Assembly: GCA_026874595.1 (NCBI GenBank)
Contig: CM049307.1
Span: 58,228,870-58,292,869, forward strand
DNA from: Sipunculus nudus
Taxonomy: Eukaryota > Annelida > Sipuncula > Golfingiida > Sipunculidae
DNA: 64,000 bases
Reading direction: 5' to 3'
Positions 48,006-59,410 of this stretch are shown in pieces. The stretch's first letter is position 1. Each line of letters begins with the position of its first letter. The notes under the pieces are model-generated. The model was not told the DNA's origin. It ran no database searches and saw only the letters and a list, made by a program, of their open reading frames with translations. The translations under genes were made by a program, and so were the position numbers.

Positions 48006-51000
48006 TAGGGGTGACAAAAAATCGGACCGAACTGTCTCGCTAGTGAAGCTTGCTTTAAATTGCTAGCGAAGGGGTTGGTACTTGTGCGCCACCGTTATGG
48101 GTTCGAATCCCGGATCGGCCCAGTATTTTCCCCTGAACACTTTGTCTTCGTAACAAAATATATATGTATATAATTTATTTATCTATTGAAGATCTGCCCA
48201 AGGGCATGACAAAATGAGGGTTCTTGCTAGGTACATTGCGCCTTTTGGGAAACGTGTTTAGAGTAATAATGACCGACACCATTTTTCATCAAAATGTATC
48301 TTCTCGGATAATTAATTGATTAATTTTGTTTTCAAGCAGACAGCTCTCAAGAGGAGCTGAGTTATGGGGTGCATACAGAAGCTGATTTTATAGTCTCGCA
48401 ATTAAAATTTCCTTATTCGACAAAGCGGTTGGAACGCAGTATGAGTGTGTCGTCGTTATGGGTCCGAATCCAGATCTCGCCCAAAATTTCCCCCTGATAA
48501 AAATTACCTAATATTTTGGGTGTCAACATATCAATACAAAAATAGCCTCATTAATTCGTATATGAATGATAGGTTCTACAGAGTATGAGAAACCCCGGTC
48601 CATACTTCCTATATTTGATATTCCAGTGTTGTCATGAAATTACAAGCTCATGTGCCTGGATTTGACATGAAGCATATATCGACTTCTATGGAAAGTATGT
48701 CAGGCAGCAGGTCCTGAAGTGCCTAGACCAGAATAAATCGTGACATTCTCAATGTATCAGCAATATTAAAAAACTAGTTCATCTATAATAGGCCAATAAA
48801 TCCGGAGGTGCATTCGCAAAATATCAATTAAAATCTAAACTATAATGCATGTACCAGCAGAATAATTTATTGCATGTTAAATTCTCATTAAAATGGAGAA
48901 ATGTTCATATTCCAGTAGAATACATAACATGTCCATGCCTAAAAAATTCCCTGACAACGTCGATATACTACGATTGCCAAATCTGTCTGATAGTTCTTTA
49001 ATGTTTTAGACTCGTTGCACGACTCGTTTACCAGGGCTAGCGCTACCTTATACTAACAGTTAGCGACAGTGAAAATTAACTATAGTTACTCTGTCCATTT
49101 ACATCATAATTTTGCTTAAATGAACCTATTATATTTTATCATAGCATAAAAAGACATCTAATGTAATGTTAAGTTACAGTATTGAAACAAAATCCCCATC
49201 AAGTCATAATCATGTCATGCATTTTCTCACAGTGTTTTGAGACTGGTTTAATTAGAATAAAAAATAAGCGAATATTATTATGAAAATATATTTCTTTTGT
49301 TCCAGGTGGTCCTGATGTTGATTACAATTCTATCTTTATTTGTGGTGTGCTGGCTGCCTTCTCAAATCCGCATCTTGTATGCAGAGTACCGGACCAACAG
49401 CCTCGATCCGGTAAGCTATAAAGCTCAAAAACAAAATTCCGCAAAAAGGACAATTGTACTTGTCTTGTTTTAATGCCGCTCCAATTTACATAACAAAGAA
49501 TTTTGAACACTGTAAGCCAGATAAAGTACACACCTGAGTGTGAGATTGTATTTCTTTATTTTTTTCTACATTTTTGAAGGAGAAAACCCATTCAAGTTAT
49601 TAACGGGCCATTGAATGGATAGATATTGTGATTGCATGCTCATGAATGCGAAAGGGGAAGAAAAACTGTTTTAAATGTCCTTGAAGTCTCCCGTTGTTGA
49701 AAAGAGTGATGTTTCAATGAATATCGTCATTCTGGTAACAATATAAATCTCTTTGTCTATATTTCTAATACTCAAGTTTTAAGTTTGTCGCTTCATATTG
49801 CAACAAGCTGCATCAATAATTCTCTAATCAAAGTCATCTCTGTCAACATCCTATTATTTCTGAAGATATGTTGCAGAACGAAAAAGCTATACTCACAGAC
49901 ACAGAGACTGTATTTTCAGAGATTAAATCATCTGTTTAAAAAGACTGAGAAAGACGAGTTAAGCAAGATGAACAGAAGTAGTTCATACAGCAAAGATGCT
50001 GAGTAAAATGTAGACACATATGCTGAAGACATCTTACGCTGGCCAACATTTTTATTGAATCTGAACTCTAGTTGATGCAGAGGTAAAAATTATGATAGTT
50101 CATAGTTAAAACTATACTTAGAAAGCAGCTGAAATTGTCTCTCACGGAGATGAATATGACGTAGGAATGACGTCTGTGCGTTTTACAGTTCTGAGTACGC
50201 TCCACACGCAGTCCACACTGCAATCGTCTCAGATCTCTTTTCGTGAAACCGCTACTTTGTACAGCAGGGTTTTCTGGCATCGACTACTGGGTTGGTAAGA
50301 ATTGTAATCAGACCAATGACAGCTTAGCATCGCTTTGTGCAACCAGCTCCGAATTTTAAACCTGCGACGTCCGCTTTACGCTCCCGAGGCAGCGGAAATT
50401 TTGCGCTTCTAAAGAAGCCAGTGATTTTCAGGCTGCCTGCTTTGACCGTTTATGATGCACTTTAACACCAATTGGTGCACATGGGCCAGTCTGCTAAAAA
50501 AAACTGTTGATGTGACTAGAAGCCAACCAAATGCAAGTCAACAAACACTCGACAGGCATCAGGTTCCGCCCAGAAACCACGTGTGGAGCCATCCTCTCTG
50601 AGCTTGTGGCCTTTTCAAACGTTCGCCGGGGCGATGAGCTGTTACTCAAAACGAAATGAACAACATTGGCTTCGTGTATTCCTCGCTTGGCTTGTAAACC
50701 GTTTTGTCTTCCAGCACAGGGTCTCATTTGATTGGATCAAAATACAGTGCTCCCCTATAGTGTAGAGATTCAGGATACAAGGTCATAACAAACAGCGCTT
50801 ACGATATAGGTAGTTGGCCTATGAGTAAAGCGCTGTATAGAGCGTACGTCCGCTCTGACTGGTCTGATTCTACCGGAAGTTCAGCTCTTGTCTGCTTAAT
50901 TCTTGGCCCTATGCCAGAACCGATGTTATCGGGTGATGCATGTTTAAAATATGGAGCTAGATACACAATGCGATACCAAGCTCTCATTGGTCTGTTTATA

Positions 51001-53894
51001 ATACTTGGCTTTGTGCCAATCCTGATCGTCGAACCCAAAGAACCATGTTATGCAAAACAGTGTTTCCATGAAAAGGTAATTGCGATTGCATATCAGAGAT
51101 TTTGTTCAGTTATCTTGCCTTTTATTATGACTTCTTCTTTATTCCCAACCCCATGATTAAAAAACCTTCCCAGAAATCCAGACAATTAAACAATAATATT
51201 TTCCTCTCAAATCTCTACAGATATATCACCGAACTGCAGCTATTAGGCGGCAATGTAAAAATGATGCGCCAAGGTTCGCCCATCCGTTTTAGTGAAATTT
51301 AAGGAACTTTTACATTTCTGTTCAATATGTTAACATAGCAGAATATTATGTGAACTCCGGCAATAGAGCATGAAACATATGATTCAAATTATTAAAAAAA
51401 ATTACCTGACAACTTTCTGGATGCGCCCTCGTTGAGTGAAAGCATTTTATCATATATTGAGTACCAAGTAATTCAATCGTCCAATCAACGTCTGTGAAAA
51501 TGTGTCCTTGAGTTTGTCACTGACGTGGACATGTGGTGACAAAATAGACTGTTTCCTCATAAAGCAAATAGTTGTCTGACTCAAATTTATTGCAAAGTAT
51601 GATGCTGGATTCCTTAATGATGAATGCCGGTGTACCTGACTGATTCACTCACAGATGACATGTTTGAAAATAAACTGATTTTCAAAAAAACCTATTGCCT
51701 AAACCTGATTGGAGCCTCTTGTTGGGAAGGACTATAGGCTGAAAAAGGTTTGGTTTTAAGGCACTGCTATTTTTTCATAAACCATGGCTGGAAGCCGGGG
51801 TTTTATAAAAAGTTCGATATATAAAAAATCTCATGATCAGAGGACAAACATGATTGTCTTGCTTTACAGGTAAAGGCATTTCATGACAAAACAAAAATCT
51901 ATCATTATTTTATTATTTTATTCTCCTGCAAGAACTGTCCGAGCGGCTTTTCCCAAAAAAAATCGGCTAATATCTACTGAAAAAATGAAAAAAAAAACAG
52001 TGATGGAGGTCGTAAGGAAAACTCCAGAAGTTATAACCTGTCGTTAAGACATTAGAGCGGATCTCTGAGGTTCAAGTGAGTTTTCACCATTGGGTTATGG
52101 AGGCACCGGCGGGGTACATTCAGCTCAGAAGTCCAATCACTTAACCACGAGGCAACGTCCTACCCCATTAATATTTCTTAATAAATGATGCGTAAGGGGG
52201 TGGTCAAAATGTAGGAATCACCTTTTGGAGGGCTTATAAGCGTTCAATGAAAGTAGAATTTCCCTGCCCCACTTTTAGAACATGTTTTTTATTTTAGTCT
52301 CCATGCCGTGTTTTCCAACCATTCGCAAGCAGTTTATCAGGCTTCAATTGATCTTCTTTATAAATACCATTTTTTAAAGTAAAAGTTGCTGCATAGGTCG
52401 ATTACTGAAATTATAATATCTAATATTCCTATTGTTAAAATTTTGGATCAAATTAGGTTGAACATGTATATGCCTATCATTTTTCCAATTAATCAATTTT
52501 TAGTTTGCTATTGTTCACAGCAATTACAGAAAATTGTAATGTTGTTTATGCACAATATGCTATGAGACTGCAAATAAATAAAACAAAAGACTTGCTTTGA
52601 CTTTAGCCTAATATTGCTAAAGTGACATGGAAGAAGAAACAGAAGGCTCTTTATTGCCATTTCTAACAACCAGCCTTTATTTAATATACGAACAGGTTAC
52701 ATGCATTACGCGATCTTTTCACTTTACCACTGCCTGCTTTAGAACGCTTTGTTGGGGTTCACCATCCGGCGGTTGGTACAGGCTTGAAGGGTCAATGTGC
52801 ATCCAACAAGTTTTAAATTCGCAAAATCCAGTTGACTACTTTGTCGCCCTGTGCAAGCCAGAACCGAATACAACGTATAACTTCAGTGTACAAAATATAT
52901 TTCAACATGTATGTTAGTCAGGAGGCAAATCCAGATAAAATGTGTTATATGCTAAACATTGAGAACCATGAAATGAGTGTATAGAATAATTCCACGATTC
53001 TAGCACGTCTGAAAGTCAAAATATCGGCGGAAAAATGTGCTTTCTATGAAAGCATTTGGATCATGGATCATTTTGGTTCCAATAAATTTAAAATGCTTGA
53101 CCCCAAAATGGTAATTTGGAATCTTATTTCATGGTCCTAGCATGTTTATGGGCTGAGATATTGGCAAATTAGGTTTCGTAAGGGGGCCATTTTGAATGCA
53201 AAGAGCCAGGATGGAAACAACTCTTTCTTATTCCCCACGTTTTAAAATGGTAAATTAGCCCTGTTTCCAATTCTACTCAAAAAGTTTAGCAACATCACTA
53301 AATATCAGTTTTACGACATACTGCCACCTGACTATGTTCATCATCTTTTAATCTTTTATAAAGGCATGTCAATATCAATAAAAAAATGCATCGTTTAATG
53401 TCGAAAGTACACTTTGGAATGGCTTGCCCATAATGTTACGTGCACCGCTAACCTACAATGTTTTAAATATTTTTCGAGTACTTTCATCCACAATTGTCCC
53501 GTACTATCTTAATTTGTATCATTTTTTTACAAAATACTGTCGGTCTACTTGACACTTTTAGGACTTCTGCGTAATCTGGTGGTCTTAATTCTCTTGTTAT
53601 TTATTTTGTACAGCTTAGAACGTCTTCTTGATATTGAATTTATTTGCTACTAAAACAGGACCCCGGTTATAACAGAACCTTTAGGTTGGGACTTGACTTA
53701 AGAATATTATAATAAATAAATATATTAATGTAATGTAATGTTAAAGACCTCTTATTTTCACATATTTGATATTTTGCCTTTGCAGCTGCCACCCTGGTTC
53801 ATCAAGTTTCATTTCTTTGCCGACTACATGGCTTTCGCCAACAGCGCCTTTAACCCAATAATCTACGCCGGGTTCAATGAAAACTTCAGAAGAG
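34185..53894 (+). CDS. Class A peptide GPCR (NPFF/QRFP/orexin-receptor-like), four exons, C-terminus missing
   Basis: Seven-transmembrane receptor of the plasma membrane, expected to bind a neuropeptide and signal through heterotrimeric G proteins. Joining 34185-34614, 46955-47400, 49306-49410 and 53786-53894 gives one open frame of 363 residues plus the first base of codon 364. Membrane segments lie near residues 63-88, 99-121, 135-159, 178-198, 242-267, 293-317 and 331-355. Family marks seen: GN with N81 (TM1), LAISD with D109 (TM2), W129 in the first outer loop, the C136-C215 disulfide pair, DRF 160-162 in place of DRY, W186, P254, CWLP 307-310 and NPIIY 350-354, then NENFRRG opening helix 8. 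N9 and N48 are N-glycosylation sequons. The ending NPIIYxGFNENFRRG is typical of NPFF-like receptors; mollusc relatives are often named QRFP-like or RFamide receptors. The ligand is inferred only. A donor after 53894 shows that more coding sequence follows. Confidence 0.9.
34624..34661. repeat. (TTA)n microsatellite at the start of intron 1
   Basis: Begins 9 bases inside the intron, just after the donor GTGAGTAG. Confidence 0.95.
38468..38640. repeat. Short inverted-repeat element with GAACCTC-type ends
   Basis: The left end is GTGAACCTCCGAGTTAAGGA and the right end, reversed, GGAACCTCTCCATACGGGC. They share AAGGACA and GAGGTGC motifs in inverse order. It is similar in style to 26356-26510 and 30859-33422. 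Confidence 0.4.
39817..39837. repeat. Poly-C run
   Basis: 21 consecutive C. Confidence 0.9.
40808..41420 (+). mobile_element. tRNA(Leu/Ser)-like SINE split by a fold-back element
   Basis: An A box (TGCCTGAGTGGTTAACG, from 40816) and a B box (GGTTCGAAGC, 40868-40877), with the longer spacing of a tRNA with a variable arm, come just before the insertion at 40891. Sequence after 41386 (GGTCAGGTCGTGGCGGATAT) is probably the rest of the same SINE. Its right edge is not defined. Confidence 0.55.
40891..41378. mobile_element. hAT-type fold-back MITE made of GAGTCC repeats
   Basis: The ends are inverted: CAGTGATGTTGTCGAGTCCG on the left and GGACTACATCACTG on the right. The 8 bases outside are GTTGCAGA (40883-40890) and ACTGCAGA (41379-41386), 6 of 8 alike, fitting a mutated 8-bp hAT target duplication. 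Both arms are built from GAGTCC/GAGTCCAAGTCC repeats running in opposite orientations around an AT-rich centre. The CAGTG start and 8-bp duplication are hAT traits; there is no transposase. Confidence 0.75.
41421..43980. other. Intron 1 DNA, no feature recognised
   Basis: No coding or repeat signal was found by eye. Confidence 0.4.
44258..44433 (-). repeat. CTTGTTTATCAAC dispersed repeat, copy 3 (inverted)
   Basis: The reverse complement carries GCTTGAGCTTGTTTATCTGC, TTGTTGGTAAAC, GTGACTTGTTGCC and GCGCCATTTGCAAAAC, in the order seen at 19857-20135. Confidence 0.6.
44812..44892. repeat. 58-bp local duplication
   Basis: GCAATTGAATCGTAAGTTCA occurs at 44812 and again at 44870, each followed by a T-rich stretch. 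Confidence 0.7.
46545..46582 (+). repeat. AAAGGTGCCCATTCACC repeat, copy 2
   Basis: Same start as 19731-19765, followed by a short spacer and TTGAAAAAGAATATGTG; it lies near the end of intron 1. Confidence 0.6.
46955..47400 (+). CDS. GPCR coding exon 2: TM3 to third inner loop
   Basis: The acceptor is a pyrimidine-rich tract ending TTTCAG at 46954. Its first two bases TG complete the G left by exon 1 to a valine codon, so TM3 reads SFSQ-VLSLVSS without a gap. The exon carries residues 144-292: the TM3 end with IACDRF (DRY position), the second inner loop, TM4 with W186, a long second outer loop with the conserved C215 and a WPP motif, TM5 with P254, and a basic third inner loop ending VKRK. 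The donor AAAG|GTGAGA leaves phase 0. Confidence 0.92.
47401..49305 (+). other. GPCR intron 2 (1.9 kb)
   Basis: A GT-AG phase 0 intron between the third inner loop and TM6. It contains an (AT)n tract and three tRNA-like units between 47859 and 48510; the rest is AT-rich with nothing recognisable. Confidence 0.85.
47859..48510 (+). mobile_element. Cluster of three tRNA-like (SINE-type) units
   Basis: Unit 1: A box TGGCGAAGTTGG (47859-47870) and B box GAGTTCGAATC (47901-47911). Unit 2: A box CTAGCGAAGGGG (48063-48074) and B box GGGTTCGAATCC (48099-48110). Unit 3: CAAAGCGGTTGGAACG (48421) and GGGTCCGAATCC (48460-48471). Each continues into a TTTTCCYCTGA-like tail. An (AT)n tract (47946-48001) separates units 1 and 2. 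They look like diverged copies of one SINE head repeated in the same direction within intron 2; none folds as a convincing true tRNA. Confidence 0.6.
49306..49410 (+). CDS. GPCR coding exon 3: TM6
   Basis: 105 bases encode residues 293-327. The acceptor TTTGTTCCAG ends at 49305 and the donor CCG|GTAAGC begins at 49411; both flanking introns are phase 0. The exon holds all of TM6, with the CWLP switch motif (307-310), and the start of the third outer loop (AEYRTNSLDP). It is short, and its longest overlapping open frame runs the other way, so a simple ORF scan misses it; the motif and frame match to exons 2 and 4 are what identify it. Confidence 0.9.
51735..51975. mobile_element. TAGGCC-family MITE, diverged copy 3
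   Basis: Starts TAGGCTGAAAAAGGTTTGG and carries the core 'TCATGATCAGAGGACAAACA' with CTTGCTTTACAGGTAAAGGC. The right end is decayed. Confidence 0.45.
52060..52160 (-). mobile_element. Weak tRNA-like SINE head
   Basis: The reverse strand has GTTGCCTCGTGGTTAAGTG, an A box like that at 40816, followed by a long variable region. No good B box remains. Confidence 0.3.
53786..53894 (+). CDS. GPCR coding exon 4: TM7 and start of helix 8
   Basis: Encodes residues 328-363 plus one base of codon 364. The acceptor is TTTGCCTTTGCAG, ending at 53785. The exon begins LPPWFIKF, continues into TM7 with FANSAFNPIIY (NPxxY motif at 350-354) and then FNENFRRG, the helix 8 start typical of NPFF- and RFamide-type receptors. 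A consensus donor G|GTAAGT starts at 53895 (phase 1). Reading through it gives only 15 more residues before a stop, so a further exon is expected, although an unspliced short tail cannot be excluded. Confidence 0.9.
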
Positions 53895-56800
53895 GTAAGT
53901 CCATTTTATTACGCCTTTGCCTACCTGTTTTTAAATGAGGCCACATCCGGAATCTGGAAACAAACGTTAAAGAGCGAGCGGGCGAATAGTTTGACTAATT
54001 TACCTGTCGACCCGAGAAAGTGGAATTTTGCAAATGTGCAATAATTAACATAAATGTGCTTCAATTCTTGAAATAATGTGTATGAAAATAAAATAGGTGT
54101 CATAATATTTTTATGAATGAGTGTAGAGATGGAGGCAAGAGAACCAATTTACAATTTTGGAGACTATTCATATTCACTAAAAATATCCGCGTTAAATGGA
54201 AACGATGTTTACATGGAACAATTTGGTTTGTTGCTGCAGTCCAATTATCTTGAATATTTATGTTTTTCAAATTGTTACTGAACGAAATTTTCACAGCTGT
54301 GCAATAATTGCAGTAGTCCACATGTGGGGAGCTCACACTTGATTAAGTCACATAACGGGTAATATTTTATAGGTAGAATGTCTTCTTGATGGATAGATAG
54401 CTTTCCTACGTACCTGATCTGAAGACCGTCTGTGAGGTTGAGTGGTTGTAATGTCAAAATGTTTTGAAAATTATATACAATTTACTTAGATATTTCGAAA
54501 ATTGTTTCGGAAAGTTAGTTCTATTGTTTGTTAATCAGGTAAGTTCATCTGTGTTAAGGTTTGAAGTACGTTTCTAGTTGAACCATATTCAACAGCATAT
54601 TTCCACTATAGATCTTGTGGAAAGATCTATAGTTGGGAAACGAAGAGCATTAATTGACTAATTCAAACTACAATCGTTCCTATAGATAGTCTATCCATTA
54701 TGGCATTACCGCGTTCTAATAGCAGTGAAAACAGAACTCAGTAGACTTTTATGTTGGACTGACACAAGTTGCAGGGGAAAATAATTAAAATTCACTGCCC
54801 ATATCGTTGTGAACAGCAGGTACCTTAACATAAGGCATCGAGTTATGAATTAACATTAAGGACACGTATGAACATAAAACCATAGTGTAAAACTCATCTT
54901 TATGGTTGCCAGGGATTTCCTATTCCTCGGATACAAGTTGGCTTTCACGTAATCAGTTGGAGATATGTATGTGTACATGCGATCAGAAGTTCAACAAACA
55001 TGTAGTGTGATTTACCAAAATGCTGAGTTCTAACGGAATTGTTCTCTCACATGATGGGTGTTATTCGAAAGTACACAAATACATGGTGTTATATAACGAT
55101 TCGTTAACGATTCGGTAACGTCTGATTTATTTCAAGTGACAACGTACCTGTAACTCATGAGACATAAAAAAGACGAAAATATTTATATCCACCTCGACTT
55201 TACGAAGCATACCAGGTCTGTAGACTCTCTTGTATTAGAGGGACAAAATACTACTAGCATATGACTAGTCGGATGATATTCATATATTTAGTTTTACGTT
55301 GGTTCTACGATTGTCTCAACGGGTCGTATGACAAGTCAAAGTTGAAATCTAGCCACATCAACCATTTTTTTTTCAAAAGTAGGTTCTTTGGACGAGCTTC
55401 GGCCGATTATTGTTAGCTCTGACGAACGTGACCTTCATGATCGGCCTCGCGCTCTTAGAACGATTATCTGACATTTCCTTCGTGGGAAAATCTTAACCTG
55501 GGCGTTCGTATCTCTGGTGTAACCGGATTTTCAGAGTTGTCATAAAATGCGACTGCAACATAATTTTGAATGATCTATTAGACAATATTTAAACTCCCGT
55601 TGTGATTCCTTTTAATCAGCAGTACATATTAAGTTCGTATCATGGACCACAAGGTCGTGTTTTCCAGATTATTACACGACCCTCTAAGGAATAATGTATT
55701 TTTCAATCTTGAATTTTGATACGGTAATTGTTTGCATCATTTCAAGCTTGTATAACATATAAGCACACATTTTTTTTTCAAATCGCATATTCCTAACATA
55801 TAAAATATACAAATGAAAAATATCAGATCAATATGTTAAATATACATTCACACTTTAGACAATGCGCAAACATTCGCTTATTGTATGTTTTATAGACTAT
55901 ATAATTGTACTAACGTGATATTTTAACTTCGTGATATGATTATATGTTTTAAACACTGTCTTATTACAATAAATGTGCAAGTTGAAGCAGGGCCCCATTG
56001 AAAAACAGCAGTATTTTTTTTTTTTTTAAATTACCTTGCTTCAGCTGTTTCATACAGTTTACGAGTTGTCGAGAGGTGTCAAGGGCCAGGACGATAATCG
56101 CACCATAAACCCATACGACGTGTCTTGCACGATTCATGTGAAACCAGTTATGACGATTTAACGTTGCGCCTTAAAATATTATTCACAATGTATGATGCCA
56201 TTTGTAGTTGCTTTACTCCAAAATACCTAATGGTGAGCCTAAATATAAATAAAACCAATAAAAAAATATGGTTGACATTTAGGGATTTAACAGCAGAATA
56301 AACTTGACAATCGTATATCGGAGCGCATCTATATATATAGGAATGCACACAGACGCAAAATCAAACATGTTGATTCTTAAAGTGGATTAATACATAAGGA
56401 ACTTAGATGGTGGACAATAACTTAAGTAAACAATATTATAGCCATTTCTTTAACATTCAACTGTTTACAGATTAACTATTCATTCCAGCATTTTGTAATA
56501 ACATTTCTGTCATCTTCATAAGCTATTTTAAGAGGTCCGTGACATGTTTAAATAGGTAACCGTGAAGTTATATGCAGAATTGTCTAATATCTTCATGTAA
56601 TTTCCCCAAGCTGTAATCCCTTTTATCTAGGTACGGATCAAATACGGGACTACAAGATATCCAAAGGCAATACGGTTTACTTGTATACTATATATATTAC
56701 ATGCACAGCAACTGTATCTCATGTGATTGTCTGTTTGATGCAAGAATTTCTATTTAAAAGGTCATTTGAAATCGGTTTCAACTTATTAAAATAATGACGG

Positions 56801-59398
56801 TAAAAAGTGTGTTGTTGACTTGTCATAGTATCACTTTCGAAGAGAAATTGAATTTTCTTCCGTCCCCATGTATGAGGAAAAGATTTGATGAAAGATACTT
56901 GAGAACATTTATAATAAAATTCAATGCGATTGTTTATTTTACAGAACAGAAATCGCTGGAATTTCTGTTGGTAATTACATTATCATTGACCCACGATCAA
57001 AATCAAGGACCTTGACACACGCCTCGGAAAAGTTTCATAGAAAATTGTTTATATTTGGTGTTATATTTTATGTTATATTATACTGCTTTCTTGCCGACAT
57101 CCGTGTTTCATAAACATTAAGATAAACAATTATGTTTTTTTTTAAATATGAATTTATAGAACCTACGAAATGCCCTTTCAAGACCAACAACTATAAAATA
57201 AGATACATCGGAGCGACAAGATTTGGTTAATATATTCATTCGGGGTATTATGGATTTGAGCATGTCACGTACCTCACAAATATATAAAATGAACACAGGG
57301 TTGTTCACGACATGTGAAAAACGAGGCAAGGGTTCTCAGAGACTCTTCACCAATCAACTTTGTCTTGAAAGTCTAATTCTCTTCTGACAAGAAACATTAA
57401 GGTCGGTCTAGAAAAGAACCAAGAATATTTTCTACTTTTACTTGAGACTGCAACCAGACATCTAAATCCTTACAATGCGTGCTTAGAATTGAAAGCAAGC
57501 GTTTCTGTATGGAAGAAACGTTAGTTATACGTAAGTAAAAAATACAGGACCTTCTTAATTCTAAGTTGATGTTTTCATACATATTTACGTAAAGTGTTTA
57601 TGTCATAAAATTGTGAATTTCTTGTCATAGTTGTATGCTTACCTTATTCTTGTAAAGGATTCAACGATTTTAAGTTATGATAGACCCATTTTATAAAAAA
57701 AAATATAAAATAATTCAAATTCTCCGTGGTGGAAAAAAAATAAGGGTCACTGATATGTATGAAGTAAATCTTTATAGTGGCTGTTGAAAGGTGTGACATT
57801 TTCAAGTGCATCTTGTGATCAGCTAATATATTTATATTTTAAACCGTTTGTGATATATAACCAATTTAAACTTAATATTTTCCTAATTGTGTATGCATAA
57901 CCTTACCAATAAAACTACCTCCCAATGTGATTTCACCGGTGTTAATCGAAACAGGAATGGATTCGCGTGTAGTGTGAACAGAATATTGATTCGGTACCGT
58001 ATCCATTGTAGTGTGCATGATGACATGATGGAGAATTCGAAGTTTAGATCACTCTTCGATTTTTTTTCATATTACTTACACTTTAATACAACCAAATATA
58101 AAAATACGAAATATTTCATTATAAGCTATAAACTAAGCGCATACCTCCGCTACGAATGAACAATCAATCAAAAGTACAAGAAAAGGAAATTAAACAAATA
58201 TTAAACACGTTTTGACGCAAATAGATGAACTGTTAACATACGCTGCATGAGAGTATTTTATACAAGGCCCCGAAGAGACTATAATATTCATTCCATGAAC
58301 GGTTTAATGACAATTGGTGGAATTATTTCCTGTGTGTTGGTAAGAATACAAACGGTATCAGCAAGTGCAATTAAACCGGCATTCATCATTCAACATGATT
58401 TCCAAGGAGTCCATCCATGCTCAAGTAGCTTACTAATAAGAAGTGACATTAAAAAAATACATCTCTGACAGTGAAAATAAAGAATAGACCAATTCAGTAG
58501 AAATTAAATATGTGGAGATGCCTTCACAGGAATAAATGAAATGGAATAAAGAGATGATGACAGTAATTATTAAGGCATTCAACTCGATCGGGATCGATGT
58601 CAGATTTTAACAGTGGGCTCTCATCGCCTGTTTGAATTCACTATTCTTAGAACAGAGAGAAAAAGAAAAGCTCTATATTCTGTCAAAGCCTTTCCCGAAA
58701 GTCACGCAAACTTCTTTTTCTATTACCCCACGGATCAGGTCAGTGACCGCTTGCCCTCTTTGGTTGCCATGGAGATCGGGTTTAAACTAAAATAATGCTA
58801 TGAATGAAGTAAACAACTTAGCTGCCGGAAAGGTTTAATTATACAGTAAGAAATATAAAGACCATGATTAAAACATTACCATAGGTAATTTCACATGGAA
58901 TTGCCAATTAAAATTTGGAAAAAAAATATTTTGACAAATTAATTAAAATATATGTGTATGTAATATATAACCAAATTATACCTTGCGGATTGATTAAACA
59001 GTACTATCAAAGTCTGATTCTTGAGTCCGTCCATCTTAATGATTCCGCTAATATTGGTCAAGGTCACTGATCTAGTAAAAAAATAAACATTTAAAAAAAA
59101 TGTAAATATCAAACTGAGTTGCCTACAGATGGGGACGTCATGTCAGTTGGTCACCTGTAACTATATAAAAAGTTACAAACAAATACTCGCCTTGTGTACA
59201 TTGGAAAAACACAAATGTGTTTTGGCATCATCAAATATTATGGTCATTTCAAATTAGCTTTAGATGTTGTTACGGAACGTAATATCAACAGATCACGTAT
59301 GCGTGATGAACATAAATTTTGTCAAGGAGATAAAAAAAATCAGATTCTGTAACACTAGGCAGCGTGAAATGTCTAGGGGAATGAATAAAGAAGTCAGT
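53895..59398 (+). other. Presumed GPCR intron 4, first part: no further exon found
   Basis: This follows the phase 1 donor after exon 4. It is AT-rich DNA with short chance ORFs only. I looked for an acceptor followed by a frame that completes the glycine codon and reads into a basic, cysteine-bearing tail; none was convincing. An 11-bp perfect hairpin lies at 54606-54632. Nothing else was recognised. Confidence 0.5.
54606..54632. repeat. Perfect 11-bp hairpin
   Basis: CTATAGATCTT (54606-54616) pairs fully with AAGATCTATAG (54622-54632) across a 5-base loop. No T-run follows. Its role is unknown. Confidence 0.7.
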
Positions 59399-59410
59399 GT
59401 TTTTTTTTTT

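Larger units (their letters stand above)
49411..53785 (+). other. GPCR intron 3 (4.4 kb)
   Basis: A GT-AG phase 0 intron between TM6 and TM7. It contains a diverged copy of the TAGGCC-type MITE (51735-51975) and a weak tRNA-like match (52060-52160). A 111-codon open frame at 50821-51156 has no recognisable domain. A closely packed stretch at 50280-50760 is less AT-rich than its surroundings, but its nature is unknown. Confidence 0.8.

Noticed and set aside
48062-48125. Functional tRNA gene
   Set aside because: A and B boxes are good but the anticodon and acceptor arms do not pair; better explained as a SINE head. The same was judged for 27316-27392 and 40811-40880.
50821-51156. 111-codon open frame in intron 3
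   Set aside because: No recognised family; an overlapping frame on the other strand is nearly as long, as expected by chance in less AT-rich DNA.
56939-57015. Possible receptor exon 5 after TATTTTACAG, in the right phase
   Set aside because: It would turn the FRRG glycine into glutamate and give a 22-residue hydrophobic tail unlike any receptor C-terminus. The phase match is expected one time in three.
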